A DNA stretch of 64,000 bases, from contig CBINHC010000014.1 of NCBI GenBank assembly GCA_966250385.1, positions 1-64,000 of the forward strand. The letters run 5' to 3'. The notes beneath the pieces were generated by a model, which had not been told where the DNA came from, made no database searches, and saw only the letters and a program-made list of their open reading frames with translations. Positions within the stretch are counted from its first letter, which is position 1. Each line of letters begins with the position of its first letter. Below are positions 8,422-16,761 of this stretch, one piece after another. The stretch comes from DASWTL01 sp966250385. Lineage in GTDB: Bacteria > Bacteroidota > Bacteroidia > Sphingobacteriales > Sphingobacteriaceae. The position numbers and the translations under genes were made by a program.

Positions 8422-9537
8422 ATGTGGCTCCAACGATTATCCCTGCTGAATTTCAAGAACTATGCGGAAGCCGAACTCCGGTTTTCCCCCTCTGTGAACG
8501 CTTTCACGGGTAATAACGGCGCGGGTAAAACGAACCTGCTGGACGCCATTCATTATCTTTCCCTGTGCAAGAGCTACTTTAACCCGATAGACAGCCAATC
8601 CATCCGCATGGGCGCTGACGTTTTCATGATCCAGGGCGAATTTGAAAGGAACGGGCGGCAGGAGGTCATATCGGTCGGACTCAAAAGGAACCAGAAGAAG
8701 CAGTTCAGACGAAACAAGAAGGAATACTCCCGCCTGGCGGACCATATAGGGCTTTTCCCGCTGGTCATGGTAACACCGAACGACAGCTGTATCATTACGG
8801 AAGGCAGTGAGGAGCGACGGAAGTTTGTGGATAATGTAATCTCGCAGACAGATCCCAACTACCTGGATGAGCTTATCGTGTATAACCGGAACCTGCTGGC
8901 AAGGAATACATTGCTGAAGCAGATAGCGGAAACCGGTAAATATGATCCGGCCCTGCTGGAGATCTACGATGACCAGCTGGTGGCCAGCGGAAGCAAGTTG
9001 TTCAATAAAAGGCAGCAGTTCCTGGAAATCTTTACCGGGATCTTCAACCGGCACTACCTGTACCTGACGGATTCTGCCGAAGAGGTGCAGCTTGTATACG
9101 ATTCCCCCCTGATTGATCAGGACTTTGCAGAGCTCATCAGGAAATCGGTGGAAAAGGACCGGGCGCTTCAGCGGACCACCGTGGGGATTCACAAGGATGA
9201 CCTCGTCTTCACGATTCACGGGATGCCGCTCAAGAAGTTCGGGTCACAGGGTCAGCAGAAATCATTCCTCATAGCGCTGAAGCTTGCGCAGTACACCTAC
9301 CTTGATCAGCAGAAAGGGTTCAGGCCGCTGCTGCTGCTGGACGACATCTTTGACAAGCTGGACGACAGGCGTACCCGAAAACTTATGGAGATGGTTTCCG
9401 CGCATGATTTTGGCCAGATTTTTATAACAGATACCAATCGCGAAAGAATACAGACTATCTTTGAGGAAATTAAGGTTGCTGTACAGATTTTTGATGTAGA
9501 GCACGGTAATATTAGCGGATATGCGGAGAACGAATGA
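8422..9537 (+). CDS. recF: DNA replication and repair protein RecF
   Basis: An SMC-like ATPase that, with RecO and RecR, loads RecA at single-strand gaps. The Walker A motif is GNNGAGKTN near residues 30-38, the signature GSQGQQKSFLIALKLA near 275-290 and Walker B LLLLDDIFDKLDDRR near 309-323. Length 371 is standard. The 3' end overlaps the next gene by 17 bases, so the two are translationally linked. It is divergent from the TPR gene; dnaA and dnaN are not nearby, as is common in this phylum. Confidence 0.96.
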   Translation: MWLQRLSLLNFKNYAEAELRFSPSVNAFTGNNGAGKTNLLDAIHYLSLCKSYFNPIDSQSIRMGADVFMIQGEFERNGRQEVISVGLKRNQKKQFRRNKKEYSRLADHIGLFPLVMVTPNDSCIITEGSEERRKFVDNVISQTDPNYLDELIVYNRNLLARNTLLKQIAETGKYDPALLEIYDDQLVASGSKLFNKRQQFLEIFTGIFNRHYLYLTDSAEEVQLVYDSPLIDQDFAELIRKSVEKDRALQRTTVGIHKDDLVFTIHGMPLKKFGSQGQQKSFLIALKLAQYTYLDQQKGFRPLLLLDDIFDKLDDRRTRKLMEMVSAHDFGQIFITDTNRERIQTIFEEIKVAVQIFDVEHGNISGYAENE

Positions 9538-9811
9538 TAAATCCCTGAAGGAAGCCATTGAACAGATGCTGGATGTTTACCGTCTTCGTCGCAAGTTCGA
9601 TGAGACTTCCCTTATTGCCGGCTGGCCTGATATGATGGGGAAGGCGATTGCCAACCGCACCCGTGAAATGTTTATTCGCGACCGTAAACTCTTCATCCGG
9701 ATCGAATCTTCTGTGATCAAGAACGAAATGGTCATGATCCGGTCCCAGATTCTGGATAAGATGAATGAACGGGCGGGCAGTAAGATCCTGGACGAGATCG
9801 TATTCCTTTAA
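9521..9811 (+). CDS. DUF721 (DciA-like) protein
   Basis: A 96-residue DUF721 protein. Members of this family in other bacteria (DciA) help load the replicative helicase. The conserved core is visible: LKEAIEQMLDVYRLRRKFDE, GWPDMMGKAIANRT, and LFIRIESSVIKNEMVMIRSQ, ending at EIVFL. It starts inside the last codons of recF (17-base overlap), a tight coupling with a DNA-repair gene. It is short because it is little more than the core domain. A helicase-loading role here is inferred from the family. Confidence 0.85.
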   Translation: MRRTNDKSLKEAIEQMLDVYRLRRKFDETSLIAGWPDMMGKAIANRTREMFIRDRKLFIRIESSVIKNEMVMIRSQILDKMNERAGSKILDEIVFL

Positions 9812-9999
9812 CGACGTTTTTCTTCCTGGCGCTTGACGAGCAGGTAATAGGCAACGGTGAGGAAAAAGGAGATGGCAAAAGCCTTTAGGAAGAATAAGTA
9901 GTCCAGCGTGCGGTCCCAACCGCCGAGATAGGAAATAACCGGAGGGACGATCAGAACAACCAAAAAGAAGATCAGAAAACGGGGCTGGAGTATTTTCAT
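9808..9999 (-). CDS. Small membrane protein with two helices
   Basis: A 63-residue protein I do not recognise as a named family. Two hydrophobic helices are seen (about 8-25 and 36-55), separated by a short loop, GGWDRTLDY, and followed by a basic tail KRQEEKRR, so both ends are probably cytoplasmic. Its end overlaps the DUF721 stop by four bases on the opposite strand. It is co-oriented with and downstream of ndk. The clear membrane pattern and good start support a real gene. Confidence 0.65.
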   Translation of the reverse strand: MKILQPRFLIFFLVVLIVPPVISYLGGWDRTLDYLFFLKAFAISFFLTVAYYLLVKRQEEKRR

Positions 10000-10062
10000 G
10001 GGGCAGGTGTCATGTCAGGGGCACCCGCTAAAACCGGATGCGCCCTGTAGTGACCATTTGTT

Positions 10063-10482
10063 TTAGAATCTTTCGAATGCTGAGAAGAAAAAGCGGCCTT
10101 CAATCTCTGCGTTTTCATCAGAGTCAGAGCCGTGGATCGCATTGGCATCAATGGATTTCGCAAATTTCTGACGGATAGTTCCCTGGTCTGCCTTTGAGGG
10201 ATCTGTCGCACCGATCAGCTTACGGAAATCTTCAACCGCATTGTCCTTTTCCAGGATTGCCGCTACGATTGGGCCGGATGACATGAAATTAACCAGTTCT
10301 CCGTAGAACGGACGCTCCGCGTGTACTGCGTAAAACTCACCTGCAAGTTCTTTGCTCAGGCTGGTGTATTTCATTGCGACGATTTTGAAACCGCCTTTGA
10401 TAATATCGTCTAAAATAGCTCCGATGTGGCCGTTTGCTACCGCATCAGGCTTGATCATGGTAAAAGTTCTGTTGGTTTCCAT
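10063..10482 (-). CDS. ndk: Nucleoside diphosphate kinase
   Basis: Transfers the gamma phosphate of ATP to nucleoside diphosphates through a phospho-histidine. Seen: N-terminal TFTMIKPDAVANGHIG, the region FYGELVNFMSSGPIVA, GATDPSKADQGTIRQKF, and the catalytic His in DANAIHGSDSDENA near residue 114. Length 139 is typical. It has its own candidate promoter and a small membrane protein gene downstream. Confidence 0.97.
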   Translation of the reverse strand: METNRTFTMIKPDAVANGHIGAILDDIIKGGFKIVAMKYTSLSKELAGEFYAVHAERPFYGELVNFMSSGPIVAAILEKDNAVEDFRKLIGATDPSKADQGTIRQKFAKSIDANAIHGSDSDENAEIEGRFFFSAFERF

Positions 10483-10500
10483 TGTTTTTTAAATTGGCTG

Positions 10501-10508
10501 CAAAGCTA
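10501..10508 (-). promoter_or_regulatory. Candidate -7 box of ndk
   Basis: TAGCTTTG on the minus strand, 18 bases upstream of the ndk ATG; matches TAnnTTTG. Confidence 0.45.
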
Positions 10509-10655
10509 CGATTTTAGGATGAAGAACCAAACCGGAAACATCGGGGCTGAAGTCTGGCCTCGAAAAGCTAATCCGCTCGTACTAAGCCAGGTAACAGCAT
10601 CATTGCCGGGGCCATCTAATTATGTCTCCGACGTACGAACTACTGATAAATATAT

Positions 10656-10663
10656 TAGCTTTG
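10656..10663 (+). promoter_or_regulatory. Candidate -7 box of nrnA
   Basis: TAGCTTTG 20 bases upstream of the nrnA ATG; matches TAnnTTTG. No convincing -33 element. Confidence 0.45.
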
Positions 10664-10683
10664 CATTTCTTTTTTAAAGAAGA

Positions 10684-11694
10684 ATGTTAGAATTAGCACT
10701 CCTTAAGGATTTACTCGCCGAGCCGAAGAATATCGTTATTACGACACATCATAAGCCAGACGGGGATGCCATGGGTTCCTCGCTGGGCTTATATAATTAC
10801 CTGGTTCAGAAGGGACACCATGTTAAGGTCATTACGCCGACCGATTATCCGATTTTCCTGCACTGGCTTCCGAACAATCCGGAGGTGATCATTTATCCCG
10901 AAAAAGTGCAGGAATGTTACCAGTTCGTGGATCAGGCGGACCTGATATTCTGCCTGGACTTTAACCACCTGACCAGGATCGGGCAGCTTGGTGAATATAT
11001 CCGTGTGGCCAAAGGAAAAAAGGTGCTGATTGATCATCACCTTGAACCGGAGGGCTTCGATGATTTCAGGTTCTGGAATATCAACGCCTGCGCCTCTGCA
11101 CAGCTCGTATACGACTTCATTGTTTCGGTGATGGATGATCATGAACTGATCAATAAGGATGTTGCGACCTGTCTGTATACAGGTATCATGACTGACTCTG
11201 GTTCGTTCCGGTTCCCGAACACCACCGCGAGCGTACACCATATCGTGGCGGACCTGATCTCCAGGGGTGCCGAAAACTGGCGGATTCACCAGTTGGTATA
11301 CGATAACTCTTCAGAAACGCGTTTACGTTTCCTGGGTCATTGCCTGCTGAATAAGCTGGAAGTGTTTCCGGAATTTAATACGGCGCTCATTACGGTTAAC
11401 AGGGAAGAGCTGGTAAAGTACCAGATCGTCACCGGTGATACGGAAGGTATCGTAAACTATGCGCTTTCGATCAACGGCATCCGGCTGGCTGCCCTCATCA
11501 TTGAAAGGACGGATATGGTGAAACTTTCTCTCCGGTCGACGGGCGACTTTCCGGCAAATGAGATCTGTAAGAAATATTTCAATGGCGGCGGGCACCGGAA
11601 CGCAGCCGGCGGAAGCAGCCGGGATGATCTGACTACGGTGATCAGCCAGTTCAAACTGCTTCTCCCTGAGTATAAAAACCTTTTACTACAATAA
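10684..11694 (+). CDS. nrnA: DHH/DHHA1 phosphoesterase, NrnA-type nanoRNase / pAp phosphatase
   Basis: A 336-residue DHH-family enzyme that, in characterised relatives, degrades 2-5-mer RNAs and dephosphorylates 3'-phosphoadenosine 5'-phosphate. Metal ligands are visible in THHKPDGDAMGSSLG (about 21-35), DLIFCLDFN (about 82-90) and the DHH box LIDHHLEPEG (about 115). The C-terminal DHHA1 domain ends with GGGHRNAAGG near residue 300. It is followed after 15 bases by the FKBP gene on the same strand, probably one operon. Confidence 0.92.
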   Translation: MLELALLKDLLAEPKNIVITTHHKPDGDAMGSSLGLYNYLVQKGHHVKVITPTDYPIFLHWLPNNPEVIIYPEKVQECYQFVDQADLIFCLDFNHLTRIGQLGEYIRVAKGKKVLIDHHLEPEGFDDFRFWNINACASAQLVYDFIVSVMDDHELINKDVATCLYTGIMTDSGSFRFPNTTASVHHIVADLISRGAENWRIHQLVYDNSSETRLRFLGHCLLNKLEVFPEFNTALITVNREELVKYQIVTGDTEGIVNYALSINGIRLAALIIERTDMVKLSLRSTGDFPANEICKKYFNGGGHRNAAGGSSRDDLTTVISQFKLLLPEYKNLLLQ

Positions 11695-11709
11695 CCACTG
11701 AAAATTAAA

Positions 11710-12651
11710 ATGAAAAAATCCCTAATTGTTCTAAGTATCGCTGCGTTTGCATTCACCAGCTGTAAGCAGTTTAAAAAAGGTGAGGGCGATATGATGTATA
11801 AAATCCATACGGACAAGACCACTCCTAAAATCAACGAAGGCGACTTTGTGTCCGTCTGGGCGATCCAGAAAACCGAAGACGATTCTGTTATGTACAGCTC
11901 GTATGACTATGACCGGCCGTCATTCCTTTCGCTTCAGAAACCAGCATTCAAAGGTGACCTTTACACAGCTATCGGCATGTTAAGTGAAGGGGATAGTGCG
12001 ACCTTCAAGATCAACCTTGATTCCCTGACCCAGAAATCCGGCGCACCAAGACCTGCCAACATCAAGGGGAAATATATGATCTACACCCTGAAGGTGGATA
12101 AGGTGATCCCGAAAGGAAAATCAACCGACCAGGTGTTCCAGGCGAAGGTGGAAGAGTTCTTCAAAGCTGAGACTGAAAAAGCGAAAAAGAATGAGTCTGC
12201 CCGCATCGCTGCGTTCATTAAGAAGGAAGATCTGAAACCTACGGTAACAGCTTCCGGTCTGAACTACGTAATCTCCAAGGAATCCAAAGGGGCGACGGCG
12301 AAACCAGGCGATACGGTGGAGGTGAATTACACCGGTAAATTCCTTTCCGGGAAAGTCTTTGATACCAGTTATGAGAAAGTTGCCAAAGAAAGCGGTTCCT
12401 ACATGCAGGGACGCCCTTATCAGCCGATCAAACTTCCTGTGGGCGTCGGAAGCGGGATCATCGCAGGATGGGATGAAGCGCTCCTACTGTTACCTCAGGG
12501 TACCAAGGCAACTTTAGTCCTTCCGTCAAAGCTGGCCTATGGCGAGCAGGGAAGCCAGCCGGCGATTCCTCCGTTTACCCCGCTGGTATTTGATGTAGAG
12601 ATCATGAAGGTGATCCCTGCAAGAGGCGGTGCTGCTCCTGCTGCCAAATAG
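11710..12651 (+). CDS. FKBP-type peptidyl-prolyl isomerase, lipoprotein
   Basis: A 313-residue predicted lipoprotein: the N-terminus MKKSLIVLSIAAFAFTSCKQ ends in a lipobox with the acylated Cys at residue 18. Residues about 25-150 form a degenerate first FKBP-like domain; a charged linker (about 150-175) follows, then a full FKBP domain with GDTVEVNYTGKFLSGKVFDTS, GVGSGIIAGWDEALLLLPQG and YGEQGSQPAIPPFTPLVFDVE. It would assist proline isomerisation in folding of envelope proteins. A strong terminator follows directly. Confidence 0.9.
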   Translation: MKKSLIVLSIAAFAFTSCKQFKKGEGDMMYKIHTDKTTPKINEGDFVSVWAIQKTEDDSVMYSSYDYDRPSFLSLQKPAFKGDLYTAIGMLSEGDSATFKINLDSLTQKSGAPRPANIKGKYMIYTLKVDKVIPKGKSTDQVFQAKVEEFFKAETEKAKKNESARIAAFIKKEDLKPTVTASGLNYVISKESKGATAKPGDTVEVNYTGKFLSGKVFDTSYEKVAKESGSYMQGRPYQPIKLPVGVGSGIIAGWDEALLLLPQGTKATLVLPSKLAYGEQGSQPAIPPFTPLVFDVEIMKVIPARGGAAPAAK

Positions 12652-12667
12652 GAATATGAATTGACAC

Positions 12668-12708
12668 AAAAAAAGCCTTCCGTTGAAATCTCAACCGAAG
12701 GCTTTTTT
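12668..12708 (+). terminator. Rho-independent terminator after the FKBP gene
   Basis: AAGCCTTC-C-GTTGA pairs with TCAAC-C-GAAGGCTT around AATC, flanked by A and T runs. It ends 12 bases before the tatD ATG, which argues against the longer tatD frame that reads through the hairpin. Confidence 0.9.
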
Positions 12709-12720
12709 ATTTTTGCCCCT

Positions 12721-13509
12721 ATGATTCTTACGGACACGCATACCCATCTTTATTACCAGACCGATCCGGATGAGCTGGACGCCCTGGTGAAACGGGCCAT
12801 CGAAAATAAAGTCGAGCGGTTGTTCCTGCCCAATGTGAATGTACGATCGGTGCCCCTGGTCATGAACCTGGCGGGACGCTACCCGGATAGCTGCTTTCCC
12901 ATGCTTGGTCTGCATCCATGTGATGTAAAGGAAACCGCTACCGAAGAAGTGGGCCCGTACCTGGATGAGCTGGCCGGTATTGAACGCCTGATCGCGGATC
13001 AGCGCATTTATGCGATCGGTGAGATCGGCATTGACCTTTACTGGGACAAGTCTACGCTTGCGATCCAGCAGGAAGCTTTTCGGATGCAGATACATTGGGC
13101 CAAGAAGCTTAAGCTGCCCATCGTCATCCACTGCCGTGAAGCATTTCAGGAGGTGTGCCAGATCCTTCTCGAGGAGCAGGGGCCTGACCTGCGGGGGATC
13201 TTCCACTGTTTTACCGGAACCGCTGAAGAGGCTTACAAGATCATCGACCTGGGCTTCTATCTCGGCATCGGAGGTGTGGTCACCTATAAGAATGCAGGTC
13301 TGGACAAGGTAGTCGCCGAGCTGGAACTGAAGAACCTGGTTCTGGAGACGGATTCACCGTATCTTCCTCCTGTTCCGTTCCGAGGTAAACAGAATGAAAG
13401 CAGTTACCTGGTTTACATCGCACAAAAGGTAGGGGATCTCCTGCACAAGCCGCTGGAAGAAGTTGCGGAAATAACGACCTTCAACTCCAAAGCAATCTTT
13501 GGAAGGTAA
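12721..13509 (+). CDS. tatD: TatD family metal-dependent hydrolase
   Basis: A TIM-barrel amidohydrolase of the TatD/YcfH family, with reported 3'-5' DNase activity in relatives. Motifs: DTHTHLYY near residue 5 (metal ligands), GLHPCDVKE near 64, IGEIGIDLYWD near 100, IVIHCREAF near 135, GIFHCFTG near 160 and LETDSPYLPPVPFRGK near 210. The ATG at 12721 is chosen because it gives the standard 262-residue protein. Codons upstream are the preceding terminator hairpin read in frame. ansA follows 28 bases later. Confidence 0.94.
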   Translation: MILTDTHTHLYYQTDPDELDALVKRAIENKVERLFLPNVNVRSVPLVMNLAGRYPDSCFPMLGLHPCDVKETATEEVGPYLDELAGIERLIADQRIYAIGEIGIDLYWDKSTLAIQQEAFRMQIHWAKKLKLPIVIHCREAFQEVCQILLEEQGPDLRGIFHCFTGTAEEAYKIIDLGFYLGIGGVVTYKNAGLDKVVAELELKNLVLETDSPYLPPVPFRGKQNESSYLVYIAQKVGDLLHKPLEEVAEITTFNSKAIFGR

Positions 13510-13537
13510 TACTTAAGTTTATATAAGATCCAGATTC

Positions 13538-14557
13538 ATGACCAGTATATTGGTGATTTACACGGGCGGGACCATTGGAATGATCACGGACCCGCTGACA
13601 GGGGTACTCCGGCCTTTCGACTTTGAACAGATCACGGAGAACATTCCCGAGTTGAAAAGGATGAATTACCAGCTGACGGTCCATTCATTCGACCCGATCC
13701 TCGACTCCTCGAACATGACCCCCGAAATATGGGTGGAACTTGCCGAACTGATCGGCAGGGATTACGAGAAGTATGACGGATTCGTCGTGCTTCACGGATC
13801 CGATACCATGGCCTTTACTGCATCGGCCCTCAGCTTTATGCTTGAGGGACTGGATAAGCCGATCGTGTTCACCGGCTCCCAGCTGCCTGTAAACGGAATC
13901 CGGACCGATGCAAAAGAGAACTTTATTACCGCCCTGGAAATTGCGGCACAGAAACGGAAAGGTAAGGCTATTGTTCCCGAGGTATGCATTTATTTCGATT
14001 ATAAGCTGTTCCGTGGCAACCGGGCTTTCAAATACAACTCAGCCAAGTTCGAGGCCTTCCGGTCTCCGAACTATCCGGTGCTGGCTGAAGCTGGCGTTCA
14101 TCTTCAGTTTTTCAGGAAAGACATTCTGACCCCGGCTGATGTGCCGTTCAAGATCCATACCCGGCTCGACAGTAATATCGGGATACTGAAGCTATACCCC
14201 GGAATCACTCCGAAGGTCGTAAAGGCCGCCCTGTGCGCTGACTGCCGCGCGGTGATCATGGAGACTTTCGGCTCCGGAAATACGTGTACCTTCAGCTGGT
14301 TCACGGATCTTTTAAGAGAATCGATCGACGGTGGAAAATTAATTCTGGATATATCGCAGTGTAAGGTAGGTTCGGTCGAGCTCGGCCGGTACGAAACCAG
14401 TAAGCAGCTGCAGGACATAGGGGTTGTGAGCGGTTACGATATGACCTTTGAAGCGGCCGTCACCAAATTGATGTGCCTGTTGGGTACAGAAACAGACCTT
14501 AAAACCGTTGCCCGGTTGCTGGAAACCGATCTTCGGGGAGAACTTACCGCAAGTTAA
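13538..14557 (+). CDS. ansA: Type I L-asparaginase (cytoplasmic)
   Basis: Hydrolyses L-asparagine to aspartate and ammonia. The nucleophilic Thr lies in IYTGGTIGMI (about 6-15), the second catalytic Thr in VLHGSDTMAFTASALSF (about 86-102), and the usual FTGSQLPVNGIRTDAKEN follows. Length 339 and the lack of a signal peptide fit the cytoplasmic type I enzyme. It precedes tRNA-Ser on the same strand. Confidence 0.94.
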   Translation: MTSILVIYTGGTIGMITDPLTGVLRPFDFEQITENIPELKRMNYQLTVHSFDPILDSSNMTPEIWVELAELIGRDYEKYDGFVVLHGSDTMAFTASALSFMLEGLDKPIVFTGSQLPVNGIRTDAKENFITALEIAAQKRKGKAIVPEVCIYFDYKLFRGNRAFKYNSAKFEAFRSPNYPVLAEAGVHLQFFRKDILTPADVPFKIHTRLDSNIGILKLYPGITPKVVKAALCADCRAVIMETFGSGNTCTFSWFTDLLRESIDGGKLILDISQCKVGSVELGRYETSKQLQDIGVVSGYDMTFEAAVTKLMCLLGTETDLKTVARLLETDLRGELTAS

Positions 14558-14558
14558 G

Positions 14559-14590
14559 TTTGCTGTAAAGAAATTAAATTCCTACTTTTG
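14559..14590 (+). promoter_or_regulatory. Promoter of tRNA-Ser (TTTG-N20-TACTTTTG)
   Basis: TTTG at 14559 and TACTTTTG at 14583-14590 are separated by 20 bases, matching the Bacteroidota -33/-7 pattern. The mature tRNA begins 14 bases after the -7 box, so the 5' leader is very short. Confidence 0.65.
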
Positions 14591-14603
14591 GGCCCTTCAC
14601 CAG

Positions 14604-14691
14604 GGAGAGGTGTCTGAGTGGTCGAAAGAGCACGCCTGGAAAGTGTGTATACCTCAAAAGGGTATCGAGGGTTCGAATCCCTCCCTCTCCG
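14604..14691 (+). tRNA. tRNA-Ser (anticodon GGA)
   Basis: The acceptor stem GGAGAGG pairs with CCTCTCC (14684-14690), followed by discriminator G. The anticodon stem CACGC/GTGTG encloses CTGGAAA, with anticodon GGA at 14638-14640 (reads UCC and UCU). A long variable arm and the T loop GTTCGAATC are present, as expected for a class II tRNA. The 3' CCA is not encoded. A terminator follows. Confidence 0.95.
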
Positions 14692-14697
14692 CTGAAT

Positions 14698-14731
14698 AAG
14701 CCTGTATCATAACATGATCAGGCTTTTTTGA
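14698..14731 (+). terminator. Terminator after tRNA-Ser
   Basis: AAGCCTG-ATCAT pairs with ATGAT-CAGGCTT (one bulged T) and is followed by a T run. Confidence 0.8.
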
Positions 14732-14864
14732 TTTCCTCCATAATAGGACAAAGCACAGTTGCACGCTCTGTTCCACATTTTTTGTTAGCAGTCATTATTT
14801 GAAGTTCGGCGGGTTATTACCTGTATGCGGGGAACCCGGTCGGTTGCTCGTGGTGCGAACATAG

Positions 14865-15521
14865 AATCTATCTGTAAGGCTCCCGGTAGAGGGGAAAGTC
14901 TGGAAGGCAGCGGGCCTGAAATATCTGTATGCTATTCTACACGATTCCGAATTACTCAATCGCCCTTACCGTCAGGTCGCCGACGAGGCTGGTGTCGCCT
15001 TGGGTAATATAGGTGCGTACCTGGAAGAACTTCGAAAAGAGGGTTTTTTAAAAGATGGCATTATTAATAGCACTGGAACTGAAGGGATAATTATCGAAAA
15101 CAAGTCTCGGTTGATCCACCGCTGGGCTGAACTTTACCAGACCAACCTCCGGCCGAAAGTATGGGTCAATAATTTCAGATTTATGAATGCACCGCAGCAG
15201 AAGGACTGGCGCAGTATTAATACGGAAGGTTTTAAATGGGGTGGCGAGAACGCTGCTGCCTTGCTGACGAATTACCTACAGCCGGAAAAATTTACGCTTT
15301 ATATTTCAGGAAACCGGCTGGACCTGATGAAAAGACTCCGACTCGTCCCAGATTCCGATGGTAATGTGGAAATGATCGAGCAATTCTGGTCAGCTGACCA
15401 TGATAACAGAGATGCGGAGGCGGTCGTTCCACCGCTGCTTGCCTATGCTGATCTGATCGCCAGCTATGACAGCCGTAACCATGAAGCCGCAGAACGAATT
15501 AAAGCCCGTTACCTTGACTGA
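14865..15521 (+). pseudogene. AbiEi-like type IV antitoxin, 5'-truncated remnant
   Basis: The frame that ends at 15521 carries the body of an AbiEi-like antitoxin. A winged-helix part reads GLKYLYAILHDSELLNRPYR then VADEAGVALGNIGAYLEE; the C-terminal tail VPPLLAYADLIASYDSRNHE is typical of the Bacteroidota form that pairs with an AbiEii nucleotidyltransferase. In frame, a TAG at 14862 closes the reading just upstream of the winged helix and no good start lies between, apart from a TTG at 15000 that would cut the helix. The usual N-terminal domain of about 100 residues is missing. A short product of 173 residues from 15000 is possible but would lack most of the DNA-binding part. The toxin gene follows with overlapping ends. 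Confidence 0.7.
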
Positions 15522-16285
15522 GCCATTGCTACACCCATCTATCGCCGAAATGTTAAACGACATTGCGCCGGTCTTTACAGCTTTAGAGATCGATTACTAC
15601 GTGGTCGGCGCGGTGGCGCGGGAAATCCACCTGGCGCGCTGACCCGAATTCGGCTGCCCTCCGGAAAACTAATGATGTGGACCTTGCTATTCTCGTGAGT
15701 AACGATGTACAGTTCAGAAAGCTGAAGCAGGCCCTGGAGGAAACCGGACTCTTTTCACAGGATCCGAAGGAGAACATTAAACTGTGTTACCGCCAAGCTA
15801 TAGAAGTGGACCTACTGCCGTTCGGCGATATTGAGCAGGATGACAGGAGTGTCCGGTTAACCGACCCTTTGTTTGTATTAAATATGCCGGGATTCAAGGA
15901 GATCTATCCCGGCTTGGAAGAAATGTTGGTGAGCGATAGCCTTTCCGTCAAGGTATGCACCATGGAAGGCATTATTTTGTTGAAACTGATCTCTTATGAT
16001 GACCGCCCGGAAAGAACGAAAGACATTACGGACATCGAGCACATCATCAGCGTATATTTTGACCTTTATGACGGGAGCATTTATGATGAGCATTTTGATG
16101 CGATGGACCTGTATAGCACTGGCCAGAGAGATTACCTGCAACTTGTGTGTGCGCGGGTTATCGGTCGAAAGATGAAATTACTGCTTGTCGGATCTGAAGC
16201 ATTAGGCGACCGGGTAAAGCGTATACTTGCCAGGCGTCAAACAGCCTGGTGGAATGCCATGTTGGACGGATTCAATGACATATGA
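15514..16285 (+). pseudogene. AbiEii-like nucleotidyltransferase toxin, frameshifted
   Basis: The toxin partner of the preceding antitoxin, split by one extra base. From the TTG at 15514 (or ATG 15550) the frame reads DYYVVGAVAREIHLAR and then stops at TGA 15640-15642. If the T at 15640 is skipped, reading continues as DPNSAALRKTNDVDLAILVS and runs without a stop to 16285. The lesion separates the GAVARE motif from the catalytic DVD pair, so neither half should be an active nucleotidyltransferase. About 256 residues in all when joined, near the family length. A GTG at 15677 could start the second half alone. Family assignment is from motifs and gene order; a sequencing error is the main alternative to real decay. 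Confidence 0.75.
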
Positions 16286-16761
16286 ATAGATTAGTCCAAG
16301 TGCTGCAGCAATTCTGCTCGCCACAACTTTAGTACCTTGGGTGTGCTCAAGGTCTAAATGTTTCTGAATAGCTATTCTATGGTGTTTTACCTGTCCTCAT
16401 CCGCTTTTTATAATCCGGGGAGCATACCTCGCGGGAAGTTCTCCGAAAAAAATGTAAATGCACCACGGCCCGAAACTGCAGCCCGTTTGCCGGCCGCCGA
16501 AATTATTATCCTGAAATGTCTGCAATATTTCCTAATATTGTGCCCGTTAATAGCCGGGAGGCCACTTCTCTGGGATACTTTTTATCCGACAAGCCTGAAG
16601 ATTCGGGTGAAAAGTGAGAATATTAACAGCTAATGATTACCTGTACGGCCATACTGAACTAGATTTCAGCATGTTTTGGACGGGTTATCAGGGAGTAACA
16701 GGGTTGTCCCTGCCTCCGTAATAAAAGGACCTTTAACGCCACCGGCTCCTCTAACACCTCA
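16286..16761. other. 476-base stretch without a supported gene
   Basis: This lies between the broken toxin and the polyprenyl synthase. The longest plus-strand frame (16358-16633, 91 codons) has no recognisable motif and odd composition. I see no terminator, no repeat of the tRNA-Ser 3' end and no inverted repeats. It is probably decayed island DNA plus the promoter region of the next gene. Confidence 0.5.

Noticed and set aside
15630..15660. Programmed ribosomal frameshift in the AbiEii-like toxin
   Set aside because: No slippery heptamer and no clear downstream structure; single-base insertion is simpler.
16270..16385. Minus-strand reading with LDLEHTQGTKVVASRIAAAL, thought of as a recombinase tail
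   Set aside because: Short, closed by a nearby stop, overlaps the toxin 3' end and lacks catalytic motifs of any recombinase; probably chance.
16358..16633. 91-codon plus-strand frame after the broken toxin
   Set aside because: No motif, start context or partner; region looks like decayed non-coding DNA.
14604..16761. Integrative element with att repeats at tRNA-Ser
   Set aside because: No second copy of the tRNA 3' end and no integrase gene were found between the tRNA and the polyprenyl synthase.
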